DNA of 64,000 bases. It comes from Gymnothorax reevesii. Taxonomy: Eukaryota; Chordata; Actinopteri; Anguilliformes; Muraenidae. Position 1 is the stretch's first letter. Every line of letters begins with the position of its first letter. Below the pieces are notes generated by a model. The model did not search any database. It was not told where the DNA came from and saw nothing but the letters and a program-made list of their open reading frames with translations. The DNA lies in NCBI GenBank assembly GCA_029721435.1, contig CM056583.1, forward strand, positions 72,787,120-72,851,119. The letters are read 5' to 3'. Positions 11,833-23,849 of this stretch are shown one piece after another. The position numbers and the translations under genes were made by a program.

Positions 11833-12072
11833 AGTTTGGTTCCAAAACGCAATAAGTACCAAAATTACAAAAATTGAGATAATACCATAAGGCAATATCC
11901 CTGTGCTTCTTACAGATGGTGCAAAATTTCATTTTTTGAAATTCATACTTTAGAATGTATTTTTTCATGGTCAAAGTTTGTGTTTCTCAGTAAAATGCAA
12001 TAGTGCCAACATAGAAAAAGTTTATTTACTCAAAATGAGTAAAATGGATATATTGCGTTTTGGAAACAAACT
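11833..12072 (+). mobile_element. 240-bp MITE, copy 1
   Basis: Inverted termini AGTTTGGTTCCAAAACGCAA and TTGCGTTTTGGAAACAAACT bound a 240-bp AT-rich body with no coding capacity. The same element occurs inverted at 42793-43030, sharing interior blocks such as TTTACTCAAAATGAG and CATGGTCA. Two copies with identical ends within 31 kb mark it as a dispersed MITE. The superfamily is not determined, because no clear target duplication was seen. Confidence 0.8.
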
Positions 12073-14929
12073 CCTCATACGGAGTGGGAAAGCAGAACAG
12101 ATAAAACTCCATTCTGTGATTTTGTTATTCAGACTGTTACCAGCCATCCAGACAGAATGTCCCAGATGTATTCTCTGAAACTATGAGGTTACCGACCCCA
12201 AAAACAACATATTCAACCCCCCCCCATTACCACACAGTATTCTCTCCTGGTGGTTCAAGCCATCATCTTGTATTCTCTCAGCTGATTTCCTGTCACTCAA
12301 CTCCTCATAACCTTGTTTGCCAAACTTTTGATCAAAAGATTGAATCTGGCAAGAGCCTGTCTTTGATTAAAACATCTTACGCAGCAATCAAATCCGTAAA
12401 TAGATCTGGAGTCAGGCAGTTCACTTCCTGTATCTTTCTCCATAAGAGTACAAGCAATGAAAAAAATACAAAGTTGAAACCTGATACTATTTTCAGGAAG
12501 CAACAAAAGCATCCGCATCATCTGTCTGCTTCCTCTTGTTAACCAAGTGATGAACCCTGTTTACAGCTCTACTCAATACAAAGAGGAACATTTCTTCCAC
12601 TAAATGCCTTGCAGTACAGAAAATCTGTTCTGCATGCAGCATATAATCAATGCATGAGTATCGCTGGACATATCGCTTCACATATCAGACAGTACTTAGG
12701 ACACGTCTGTTCAGTCCTTTAGCGCATCTAAATCCATTCAACACACGCAAAACCGAAATATGACCAAAATCTTCACTAATTAGTGTTGCGTGACTTTATA
12801 ATTCCCAGTGAGAAACAGAAAAAAGTATCTCAGCCAATTCAACTGAAACAGGTAGAACTAATGAAACAACCAAACGTCATTATTCCTTGATCTCTAACAT
12901 GGAGCCCATTAAAACATTACCTTGTTCAATTGAATAAAATACAGCATACAAAATGTATTAGTTATCTACGGTTGTTTGGAAACTATGGTCAATGTTTTGA
13001 GTATCGAAAATATTACAGAGGCATTAGAAATTAAATTGTGTCATATTATTAGAATCAAATCCGCGAACGCTACCTTCTCGCATACGGCTATCATGATTAC
13101 AGCGAATTTGTCAGAATCCCAGATATAACGTAGAAGTAACAGAATGCACATCATGCGACATAATATTGTCTTCCATGCCATTAACTTCTCTCATCAGTTC
13201 CTACATGTTTGTATTGCAGTGTTCAATTTCACTTTTCTGCTCTCCTCAATTCAGAAAAATACCAATGGCTGACAGTGTCACATGATGAATAGGCAGCTCC
13301 GTTACGCTCTTTGGCCCCCTGAAGTCTGGTGCACAGATGATACTCTGCAGTAACTCTTTCACACCAGGTGTTACACGTTTTAGATGGTTGGCCTCCTGGA
13401 GAAAGTTTTCTTCGGTATGTGGAGCCACCAGATGGCATGTAGACTGAGTTGAAACAGCAGGGCATGAGATATGGTACAAAAACAAGCTGGCAATTGACTG
13501 TGTGCATTTCACATGTAAGAAGCCCTTTAAAATAAATAAATAAGTAATACTGATATCAATTAAATGTGAAATCAAAGGAATGATAATCGGACATAAATGA
13601 AAGTATTCCAACAGTTTACAAACTTGCGACTTACAGCAGTGCGCGGGGGCGCGTTTGTTAAGTACAGCCCATTTTGACAGCCCGTGGGCCTCATTTCAAA
13701 TCTCTCAAATGATTTTCGCACTTCCTGTTGCATGAAAGCGAAAATAATGCATTGATTTTAGTTTGCCTGAGCAATCAATGGTTCAAGTCACATGAAAAAA
13801 AAAAATTACTCATGCCTGCACGCACACACACGCACAGTTAATTACTCGTTTACTTCGAGCGTCGCCGGTATTTACACACCCCAAGAAACTTTGGTGATCC
13901 TCGTTTGTAGCGGCCATTTGGTCAAGGGTCATGACCAGTATGAACATTACACCGTTAGGTCACAACTGCAGCTGTCATACAGAAAGTGTTCGTAGTCCTT
14001 TAAAAAACAGAGGTCTTCTCACCCCAGTCCAGGCGGTGGCCAATATATAGCAGACCCACACTCGTTTTCCTGTATACCAGTTATCAATATATTGTTCCCC
14101 AGTAGCTATTTCCCTGTGAGCCGCTCCTTGTTAAGCATTAGCCAAAAAGAGGCAGGACTAGGGATAATGGGGGGGTTTGGGTATTTTGCCAGTAATTATC
14201 ATCATAAAGCGATTATTTGAACATATGCTAAGATATGAGAGCCCGTGTACAATTCCACACCCAGGAATGTCTATTTATTCAGTCCACTAGGAAACTTTAT
14301 GGTTTTCTTCGGCAATCTGACCTGCAAAGTGGCACAATGAGAATAACTCAAGTTTGAGAGTAGTACATGATGGAAGTGAATCTTTTCCTGTTGGCCCACA
14401 AAAAATTACTCCGTCACCACACAAGATTACGAACATTTCCTCAGTGAACAGTTACAATGAAACAAACAGTAATTAGATTAGTAAACTCCATAGAACAGGT
14501 TTTATTCCCAAAGTAACCTGCTCAAGTATATGCACAGCACTGCAGCATCTTCAGATAATTTAATATCCTATACATCCACTGTTTCATAGGAGTCACTCTT
14601 TTTTGATTCATCCAACTTTACTTTTCAAACTTTTTATAGTACCATGGATTTAGGCCAAAACATGATGTCACTCCACTTAAAAACAGGATGTGAAGCTGCA
14701 CCTCTGACATCAAACATAACGGAAGTCCTGAACTCCAGAGACCTGACTTCGAGCAACGCGCTATATTTATTTCTAAGCAGCGCGGCAATAAAATGCACTG
14801 AGGACTGAAATGAAGAGTGCACCCACAGAAGTGGTACTTCCTGCTACAGTGATGCTTATTCTCAGCCCATCCGTTTAGAAGTTAAACGTTTAAATGACAC
14901 TTCCTTCCTGAGGTTCAAGGCAAGTGCGT
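12073..14929. other. No recognised gene or repeat
   Basis: Mostly AT-rich sequence with short open frames that show no homology I can name. 13630-13960 is locally richer in CpG (for example GCGCGGGGGCGCG at 13637), but nothing identifies it as a promoter. Confidence 0.35.
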
Positions 14930-15400
14930 CGACTGGATACTGCTCCTTTGGCTGATGACTGCTTGTTAATTTATCTGAATACAGTACTATCAAGGTTTCA
15001 GTACGCCTGCTGCATAATACTCATTTGGCCGATGACTGCTTATTAATTCATCTGAATAAAGTACTGTCAAGGGTTCATTGTACTAACTGGATACTGCTCC
15101 TTTGGCTGATGACTGCTTATTAATTCATCTGAATAAACAATACAATCAAGGGCCCAGCACACCTACTGGATGCTGCTCATTTGGCTGATGACTGCCTCAT
15201 CATTCATCTGAACACAGTACTATCAAGGGTCCAGTATGCCCACTAGATACTGCTCCTTTGGTTGATGCCTTCTTATACAGGAAAATACATCTAAATGCAG
15301 TATTAACAAAGATTCAGCAGGTCAGTATAATGCTCCATTGGCTGTTGTCCTCTGATAAATACTTTAGAATGCAGTACTAACAGTATTCACAATTTCCAAA
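14930..15400 (+). repeat. Minisatellite, ~78-bp unit, about 6 copies
   Basis: The block GGATACTGCTCCTTTGGCTG and its variants recur at about 14935, 15014, 15089, 15168, 15245 and 15324, a spacing of 75-82 bp. Each is followed by ATGACTGCTTATTAATTCAT, a CTGAATA..AGTACT.TCAAGG block and a CAGTA..CC.ACT block. The early units are 80-90% alike and the last two are more diverged. No reading frame runs through the array. Confidence 0.9.
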
Positions 15401-16385
15401 AGAAATGTGATAGATCATACATAATACCATACCTATCACTAAGTCTGGATAGTTATTTGCGACAGAACATTACGTTTGCTCAATTAAATCAAATTTCACC
15501 ATTTTAATGACTGATAGACTGAAGAGCGATTTACAGATCTGTCATGAAATCAGACAAGAACTGCTAACCTTGGCATAGCACAAAATCAAATGGCAGGGCT
15601 GTGCACTGTTTCCTATATTAGAAATAATACAGTAAATGTAAGCTCTCTATAAGCACATACCCTGCTTTCTCATGTGAACAGTAAAGTTTATTACCTGCAC
15701 AATTCTCGTTCTTGTTCACAGGCAGCAAGATTTTAAAACTATTTAGTCATAGACACTTTTTTTGTGGTAGCAATTAACACATTATCAAATTAAAACCCTT
15801 TTCCTTGGGTTATTTAGGGTTAAAATATGCCTTTCCTGGAATGAGGACTGCTTCATTGCTTCACATGAGGATTTGGAGATCCTGTCAGAAGAGGTTTCTG
15901 AATTTATGATCAGGATTTCCAGAGCCAAGTATCCATGTCTACGATGGATTTCAGCAAGGCTATGGATGGCATTCGAATTATTTCACACTAAATTGGAAAA
16001 TTTATAAGTAAAACAGAATCAAAAAGCCAAAAGACAGTATACTTGTTTTACAAAGTCTTAAAGATATTATTAGTTAGAATTAGTTTTAACTTGCCTAATT
16101 AAGTTTCTCTCGTGAATTACAAAGCAAATGAGGACAACCAAATCAATCAATAGTGAATGAAATAGAGTGCATTAAGTATCGCAGCCATGCATTAATGAAA
16201 GAAAAGAGATGACTGCGTTCGTCAACGCATCTTCCATGATTCTAAGAATTGTACCTCTCTCAAAATTCAATGGATTAAACATTGCAAATTGAAGACCTGT
16301 GTGCAAGAAGTACCTAAGTCACTAAATAACTTTTTATGATTTTGGGGGTCAAAGTTTTCAAAACATGTTGAAGATAAATATTAAA

Positions 16386-16410
16386 GATATATATATATAC
16401 ACACACACAT
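16386..16410. repeat. (AT)n(AC)n microsatellite
   Basis: A run of alternating AT followed by alternating AC repeats. Confidence 0.9.
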
Positions 16411-17224
16411 ACTTTATGTGCTGTTTTAACGCTGTAGTATTATTTCTTCCATTTGTGTATCATCCAGAGATATTCAGAAACTGGTCATCAAAAAAGATTT
16501 GATTTGATATACAGAGCATGAATAAGCGCAGTAACACTCCATGCACAAACCACAGGAGTATAAATGAATTTGCTGATGCATTTGTAAAAAGTCTTGATGC
16601 TCCGAATTGCAAAAATGACGGGAGGCACAATACATCAGCCTTTTTTGGCAGCACACTATTTTTTCTCCTGCCTTGTTTCAAGGTCCACATTAAGTTCACT
16701 TGCCCCATCCACACTGATTACATCCAGATGAAATTTGAGTCCCAAACCAGAAACACCTGTAGGCCCATCTCTGCAAGATATTGACAAGGCTTAAATTGCA
16801 CTGCTACAATTGCCTCATGTGAAAACTGAGGTAGAGGAGTCATTCTTTTCCCAACGTGGGATTTTTCAGCATCAATCACATTTGGTTAAAAACCAGCCCT
16901 CCTTCTAATTTCTAAATAAATGGATAATGACGGCAGACATGACCAAATTTGGGCAAATCCTGAGCATACGGAAACAGAAACTTCTGTTTATGCCCATGGA
17001 CAGATATTCCATAGCAATTTTGCTTTCAGATGCCAGGATATTATCAGGAACAGAGCAAAATAAGTACGAATAGGTTTGACTTTGAGAAACTAGAGGGGAA
17101 ATTTCATTGAAGGAGATGCGACTGTAAACTCACGAATCTCAATTCAGCAATGAAGGTCACGAGCCAGCATCACATGTATATAAGGGATCTTAGGACAGGG
17201 AACAAGTTGGAGAGAAAGATGGAA

Positions 17225-17244
17225 GAGAGAGAGAGAGAGAGAGA
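17225..17244. repeat. (GA)n microsatellite
   Basis: Ten GA dinucleotides in a row. Confidence 0.9.
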
Positions 17245-19109
17245 TTCTTTGGTTTTTTCTTGTACTCTTCAATTAATGTTTTTCTTTGCAGTGCTCTACC
17301 CCAATCGATCAGCGCACGGCTGGCAAATGCCTTTAACCAGAACGACCTGTTGACCTCATTTGAAATGTGCATTTTGCCTTTTAAAAGGCAAAACTAAATA
17401 CTCTCATCAATGGTGAGGCAATTTACCATGTGACCTCTGGAGTTCTGAGATAAAAAAAGAAGTTACCAGCAAAAATGTTCAAAAGCCTCAAAAGAATGAA
17501 ACCACTGTCCCTAGCACAATGGGTCTTTTGATGTTTTAATTGTTTTTTTTTTTTTCAGAAATAGTCACGCTTTTAAGAGCAATATAGAGGTAAAGGTTTT
17601 CTATGACTTATCTTCATCGTAGCGTCATTGAGTTCACATGAGCACTGCAGATGCACGCATAGGCGTAGAACAGACTACAGATACGCAACACTGTACCATA
17701 TGATATGATCGTTCAAGATTAAAAGTCTGATAGAGCATTATCTTCCTCTGATGTATATCACCGAAGCGGAAATGCATTGCTCAGTACTGCTCTGAAGGGA
17801 CCGTCATAGCACCGCAAACATAAACTTAATAATCATGATTTGAGGGTTCTTCCAACAAGGATCGTTGATCCAAGTGTGATCTATTCTTACTCGCAGAAGA
17901 GAATGAGCCACGTCTCTATTGACAGCACGTTCTCATGACATTACAAGGCAAAGTCTGAATCTCATACAGCGTCACAATATTTTTAACCGGCAACTTGATT
18001 TATAAATGATAACTTTAAAACATAAAAATAAACATTGTTTTACTCCGCATTTGAGCGAGTGACACCCACCGACTTCACCGGACTAACACATCGAATACAT
18101 TTTGTGCTATAAAATTCAAAATCTGAAGAAAAAAAACCTTCCAGGCTGTAACACGAGCCTTACTGTATCCCTGCAGGTCTTGCGTTGCAGCGGAGCAAAT
18201 TTGTCTTGATGGACCCGCTTGCCTCTCGAATAAAGTGACATAACTAGCCACTATCTGTAACAAACCATACCATATACCCTCTCCCAAGCATATGTAGGAT
18301 GAAGTGATATTAAAACGCATATATGGTTTATATTGCCAAAGTCAACCTAAAGGCAAAATGTGGTTTAATGATAAATCGGGCAACAATTTCTTCAAGCAAA
18401 CAAAACATCTGAAGTACCAAAACTTACATAGCGCAATGATAATGCCGAAATGCACCACTCTGCCGAACATGTTTCGTTCTCAACTCCGCGACTAGAGCGT
18501 GGATTCTTCCAACCTTCCAGTCAACCGCGAAACGTTCAACTGAACTGCTGCGTCTCCAAATCTCAAGGGGCGATTAGGTTGATTGAGCTACACTAAGAAT
18601 TCGCCAGGCATTTCCTGTAAGGTCGTATCTTGAGTTTGAAGTATTCCACTTAGCAAAAAACGTTCCTTATACCCTCTTCCATGAAGAACCTATGGTGCGC
18701 ATTTGAGCGGATCATTGTCTGTATCGCAAAGCGGAGCGCATGACACTGCAAAGTGAGATCTTAGCTTTTCAGGATGAGCAGTGGCTGCAAGAGGGAGTTA
18801 ACGCGCAACCCATGGGAAAGTCTGACTCCAAAAGCGTCCGAGCCTTATAATTGACGTCTGCTGACTTATTTATTTATTTATTCTTTCAGTGCTGGGTTGA
18901 ATGTGAGCCTCTGAAGCGCGATTTACTCAAAACAATTGCGCATTTTTTCTAAGGTACTTTTTAAACCTATTCACGGAATAGACTGCACGAATTGATTTTT
19001 TTTTTTTTGCACTATCCTTATTCAAAAAGATTATACGTGCAATGAGCAATAGTAATTACGAACTATATTTCGTTCACGATTCATTATCATAGTATTGTAA
19101 AGCCAACCT

Positions 19110-19537
19110 ACACAACAAATTAGCTAGTGTTGATTTAACACCCATGGTGTTAAATTTAACACCCATATAGTGTCTATATGTGTCCACACTGTGCAGTGTA
19201 AAATTAACACTTCTGGTAGTGTTAAATTTTTAACACTCAGTTTGTGTTGGTTTAACACTATTTTTTGTTAAAAATGGCGATGGCTGGCTTGGAAATTTTT
19301 CTTCAATCCCTCAAACATTCCACAACTCTTAGAGCTACGTAAGACATAAGGACATGATTTGATCTACACCAATCCGGATTGGTTTAACACCAATATTATC
19401 AACACCCTAATTTAACAACATTACTTTGACAAAAGCACCATGCGCAGTGTTGTTTTAAATCAATGTGGTGTTAATACAACACCAACACTCTATTTAACAC
19501 TGACACTGAATTTTTAACACTCCCATATTTGCTGTGT
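19110..19537. mobile_element. MITE rich in GTGTTAA/TTAACAC boxes
   Basis: The ends are imperfect inverted repeats: ACACAACAAATTAGCTAGTG on the left and, in reverse complement, ACACAGCAAATATGGGAGTG on the right. Between them GTGTTAA, TTAACAC and close variants occur more than a dozen times in both orientations, so the element can fold on itself repeatedly. It has no coding capacity. Similar 'TTAACAC' elements are common in fish genomes; the superfamily is not resolved here. Confidence 0.7.
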
Positions 19538-21588
19538 AATACAGATGAAAAAAGGTATTGTGTCACACAAACGCTCATAAAACAAAATGAATGCGAGATG
19601 CCATATTAATTTAGTATACCCAAACATAGAATTCCGATTTATCCCAAATTAGGTTATATTTTGTCCATTGCCTAAAGTATGGTCTGAGCAATCCAGTCAT
19701 GCATACCAAATTTCATCCAACTCTGAGATAGTTGCATCAACTGTGGCACCAAATAATTTTGTTATTACCCTCATCTAGCCAGTGGTAGTTCTCATGTGTG
19801 CACTGGGGGGGTTTGAGACATATTGTGTTAAATTGGGTGTCATCCAGTCTGACCTATAGTCCTGCTGTGACGAGTGGTGCTGATGTCCAGCCACAGGGAC
19901 TGGTGTTCTAGGATTAGGGATGAATGAAACTCTCAGCACAGTTTTGGGTAACTGAATTACTAAATTGCATTCACATGTTAAATGAAAAAAGATAACATGG
20001 ATTATATCAAGTATGCCACTGCAAAAAAATTATGTTGAAAATTAAATCTCAAATCATTCAATGTGTGATAGCAACATTTGTCGACCCAAAATGTTAAGTT
20101 TTTGTGGACTAATAATCTAATCCTGTTGTTACTGCTTGTGATGAAAATTCCTTTTTTACACTTGGCATATTGGCGTTCAGTGAGAAACCAAGATATTTAA
20201 CTGGAGTTCACAAAGTGCTTCATTTCTTCCAAAAAATAAACAAGTGGTAGCATATTGGAGAAAAAAGACTGCCAAAGAAAAAACATTTGAGTGAGAGAAA
20301 TTACCAAGGTTTGAGTTGTTTAAGCAAAGCAACATAACAAACCTGATTCAAAGACTATTTGCGAACTATAGATGCTCATTTTTTCTTTTTCTTTTTTTTT
20401 TGTTTTTGTTATGCAGCTGTGTGTATTGCAACTCAGCAAATCTCCTTCGGACAAGCGCGAAAAGGTCAGTTTACCACATGGTTAATTTTTCATAAAAGTT
20501 TGACCTGTAGCTCTCTTTTAGAATGTAATTTAAACTGTTTCACTTTAACCAAATGTGAACTTAAGGTAAACCCATGTTTAAGGTGAACCTCAGGCCATGA
20601 AGGATGGATGGCAATCCTTCTCAGAAAGGGTTAGTATTTGGGTAAAATGTATTAAATGTATATATTTTTAAATGATACGATGTGAGCTTTATGATCCTTC
20701 GATATTTTGGTGACATGTTAGAGTCAGTTCTCAAATAATTATTGTAGTGTGTATTGAACACTGCTTAATTCCCTTTAATAACTCTCTGTGAAACTGTATT
20801 GACATCCTTAATCTGTACCTAATCACTGTAAACATGAGTAAAGGCTTGGAATCCCCAGTGGAATCTGGTGGTACTCGCTCTTAAGTTACATTCTCAGATG
20901 ACTTCCAGAGGCATGACCTGCTACACTGCAAAAAATACTAAGTGGGCTAAACTTAAAGTTACACTAAGCAGTTTCTGACCACTAGATGGTCCCAAAAGCA
21001 CCATCTCAATTTGTAAATAAAAGAAGCCATTCCCCTTCCCCCAGGACTCCCTGGGGTGGTGCCTTATGTCCTGCCTCAGAAACTAAGTGAAAATTGCCTG
21101 ATGCATTCTGTCGTTGGCTCTCATTTGGGTTATCTTATCACAGTTCATGTAAGCTAGCACAAATGCTCCGAAAAAAAGTTTTTTTTTTTTTTTAAACCAA
21201 ATATTTGCCTTAACTCCAACATAAACCCTCCAGGAGATCGTATGCCGAATTGTAACTTCAAGCAGAGATGATTCTTTCATTTTTTTGTGATCATCGATTA
21301 AAAAAGATATTTTTGCTCCTTGTAGCTGCAACTGCAACTTGACTTGTCTGTAGATTTTCTGATGACTTTCAACAAACTCGTTATTAATTCTGAAATTACA
21401 CAACATGGACAATATGTGCAACAAAATAGTGCTAAAATACATGAACATTTAAATGGGCTAAATTACGTTTGACAGAAATCAATATTCTGATACCTGTATT
21501 CTGCCATCAATGTTGTATGCTATCTTGAATCAATTGATTCACAGCCTAAATGGGCTTACAAGGCGGGCAGTTTCCATGTAATTTTGTA
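19538..21588. other. No recognised gene
   Basis: Short AT-rich open frames only. 20930-21080 contains a block (AAAGTTACACTAAGCAGTTT, then CCACTAGATGG) that looks like dispersed-repeat sequence, but I could not define its ends. Confidence 0.35.
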
Positions 21589-21605
21589 AGAACAAATATA
21601 CAAAT

Positions 21606-21863
21606 AATGAATGACTCGCACACTGCAAGGCTCCAGTATCCACTATTTATTACACCAATGTGACGTTTCGAGCACTACAGCTCTTCATCATTGTCTGATG
21701 AAGAGCTGCAGTGCTCGAAACATCATGTTGGTGTAATAAATAGTGTATACAGGAGCCTTGCAGTGTGCGAGTCATTCATTTTTTTGTAAATTTATTCCTT
21801 TTTTTTGACTCAGCACCTGCTCTCTCCCTGGCTTTGGTTGTGTGTATTTCTTTTTCACTCATT
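21606..21863 (+). mobile_element. Retroposed Penelope-like terminal fragment (putative)
   Basis: A 258-bp insertion flanked by a perfect 17-bp direct repeat, AGAACAAATATACAAAT, at 21589-21605 and 21864-21880. Its first 175 bp form a palindrome with 85-bp arms (21606-21690 and 21696-21780) around a 5-bp centre. The arms contain CTGATGA, a GAGC/GCTC stem and GAAAC, resembling a hammerhead ribozyme core, followed by a TGTAATAAATAGTG segment. Penelope-like retroelements are known to carry hammerhead motifs in their terminal repeats, to insert with inverted terminal pieces, and to make variable target duplications. No reverse transcriptase is present. The target duplications are seen directly; the family assignment is an inference. 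Confidence 0.65.
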
Positions 21864-21880
21864 AGAACAAATATACAAAT

Positions 21881-22291
21881 GATAGGAATGCAGTTCCGTA
21901 TACCTTCACACTTGACATGAATCAAAAAAAACTTTTAATCGTTTTATCAATGCACCGTGTTGTGTGCCCTGAAATAAAAGGAAAGGCGATTGGATTCAAG
22001 GGCAAAGAAATAGATACATTCCTTTATTTCTTTTGAAGTAAGGGCTAACATAATTCAGGAATGCTGGCAGCAACAATTCCTAAATATTTATAAAATATGC
22101 AAGACCAACAAAGTGTGCTAAATATGCAAGCAAACAGATACAAGCGGTACACTCTAAAGGTTGTATGAGAATTCTCCATTGTCATGCAAAGTTCAGGCTT
22201 TTAAAGGCTGTATTTGATAATTGGATAATTGATGATGGATATGCATAGTTGATTGAGCGTGGGAGCAGACCGGTAATCAGAACTCGGGTAA
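21881..22291. other. No recognised gene or repeat
   Basis: AT-rich sequence between the palindromic insertion and the Ty3/gypsy remnant. Nothing is recognised in it. Confidence 0.4.
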
Positions 22292-23845
22292 TTAGGACCG
22301 TTGTGGGCACGGTATTACCCACTCCGAGGCACGACTGCTGGTGTGCTTCGGCAGTGGCCAGGAAGGTGACCCTAGGGATGAGGAGCAGGCCAGTCTAGAT
22401 GGCTCCAGTATTCTGTCAGGAGTTGGGGGTCCAGAATGTCTTGAGCTGGTACCCAACTCCTCTTTTCCAGACTGTGCCCCTCCTAGTTGACCAGGTACTT
22501 GATGTTGCCTCTGCAATGTCTAGAGTCTAGTTGGGAGTGTTCCTGGTAGGGTGGGGTTCCATTGATCTCCAGGGCAGGGAGTGGGTCTTCGGGGGGACTA
22601 TCTCCACCAACAAACTCGCAATCACCGGTCTGAGTAGAGATACATAAAAGATATCAGCGATTTCATAATTTGGAGGCAACTGGAGAGAATAAGCAGAATC
22701 ATTGACCCTCCAGAGGACTTTAAAGGGGCTAATGAACTGTGGGCTCAGCTCCCGGCAGAGCAGGTGGAGGCGGAGATCTCTGGCCGAGAGCGAGACTCGA
22801 TGCCCTAGATGGTTCTCTGGGGTGTCCCAACATCGCTTGTCTGCTTGGATCTTCTGACAGAGGAGGGGTGTTCGGATATGCATGTTGGTGTCAATCCATG
22901 CATTCTCTGCTTGTCTAAAGCAGCTGTCCACTGCTGGGATTTTAGTCTGGCTTGGATCCCACAGGCACATGGGAGGTTGCCGACAGAGCACACTCTGGAA
23001 AGAGGTCAGTCTAGTGGAGGCGCTCTTAAAGGAATTTTGGGCGTACTCTGCCTAATGCTGGAACTTCGCCTAATCTTGCTGTCGTTGGTGGCGGTGTGCT
23101 CAGATGAACCTCTCCAGATCCTACATGGCTCTCTCTGCCTGCCAATTTGACTCAGGATGGCATCCCGAAGTGAGGCTCACCAAATCACTCAACTTCTGAA
23201 AGAAGGGTTGCCACACCTGGCGACGTAAACTGTGGCCCACGGTCCGGAAGAATGTCCTCCAGAAAGTTGAAGTTTCTGAGGACCTGCTTGAAGAGTACCT
23301 CAGCCACCTCGAAGGCAAAGGGAAGGCTGGGAAATGGTATGAATTTACAGAATTTTGATTACGGTCAATGATTGCCAATATGACTGTATTTCCCTCTGAC
23401 TTCAGTAAGTCAGTGACAAAGTCCACAGCCACGTGGGACCGGGGATGGTGTGGAACTGGCAGGGGGAGTAGTTTACCGACAAAGTTGTCTCAGGGGTCTT
23501 GGCAAATCTATTGCAAGATTTGATCGCTCGGTCCATGTCAGAGGCCAGGTGAGGCCACCAGTATTTAGGGGTGATGATCTGTGTGGTCCTCCAGACTCCA
23601 GGATGACCAGTTGACATGGAGTTGTGGGCCCGCAGGCTGGAGGGACGAAGATCTTCCTCACTGGCGCAGAGGCAGGAGCGGGTTCCTTCTTGGACTCTCA
23701 CTTTATGTCTCTGCCCAGCTGTTAGCGAATCAGAGCAACCGGGCAGGAAGGTGGCAGGATTAGCTTGTCCATATCTGGGTCAGTCATCACCTTGTATCTT
23801 TCAGATGGGGCATCTGCTTTGGTGTTTTCAGAACCAATGAAGGAC
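22292..23845 (-). pseudogene. Ty3/gypsy-like pol remnant: integrase and chromodomain
   Basis: Read on the minus strand, several out-of-frame pieces follow the order of a Metaviridae pol gene. Near 23840 is the RNase H exit (GS/KHQSR-like). At 23402-23701 lies the integrase zinc-binding region (STGHPGVWRTTQIITPKYWW, then CNRFAKTP). At 23121-23432 is the integrase core (VDFVTDLLKSEGNTVILAII and SLTSGCHPESNWQAERA). At 22527-22991 is the C-terminal region (LSARDLRLHLLCRELSPQFI, ending FYVSLLRPVI). At 22300-22516 is a chromodomain-type tail in a shifted frame. Frameshifts and stops divide them, and gag, protease, reverse transcriptase and LTRs were not found. It is a dead internal fragment. The intact protein would insert retrotransposon cDNA into the host chromosome. 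Confidence 0.85.
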
Positions 23846-23849
23846 GATG

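Larger units (their letters stand above)
15401..19109. other. No recognised gene; microsatellites and a CpG-richer part
   Basis: Contains an (AT)n(AC)n microsatellite at 16386-16410 and a (GA)n run at 17225-17244. 17600-18860 has visibly more CpG dinucleotides than its surroundings, but no recognisable promoter architecture or first exon. The open frames at 16460-16790 are not recognised. Confidence 0.35.

Noticed and set aside
13246..13611. 121-codon minus-strand open frame
   Set aside because: No recognisable motif; overlapping frames on the same strand are equally long.
14930..15400. CRISPR-like regular repeat array
   Set aside because: The whole unit is conserved, with no unique spacers, and the context is a vertebrate genome. 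It is a minisatellite.
16460..16790. Overlapping open frames on both strands, with a possible acceptor (TTGCAG) on the minus strand
   Set aside because: One frame gave a plausible short peptide (DGPTGVSGLGLKFHLDVISV), but there is no pyrimidine tract and the frame stops within 40 codons. It cannot be supported as an exon.
21083..21448. 121-codon minus-strand open frame
   Set aside because: It runs through an A/T homopolymer and has no homology I can name.
22809..23150. 113-codon plus-strand open frame
   Set aside because: It is the antisense shadow of the Ty3/gypsy integrase remnant.
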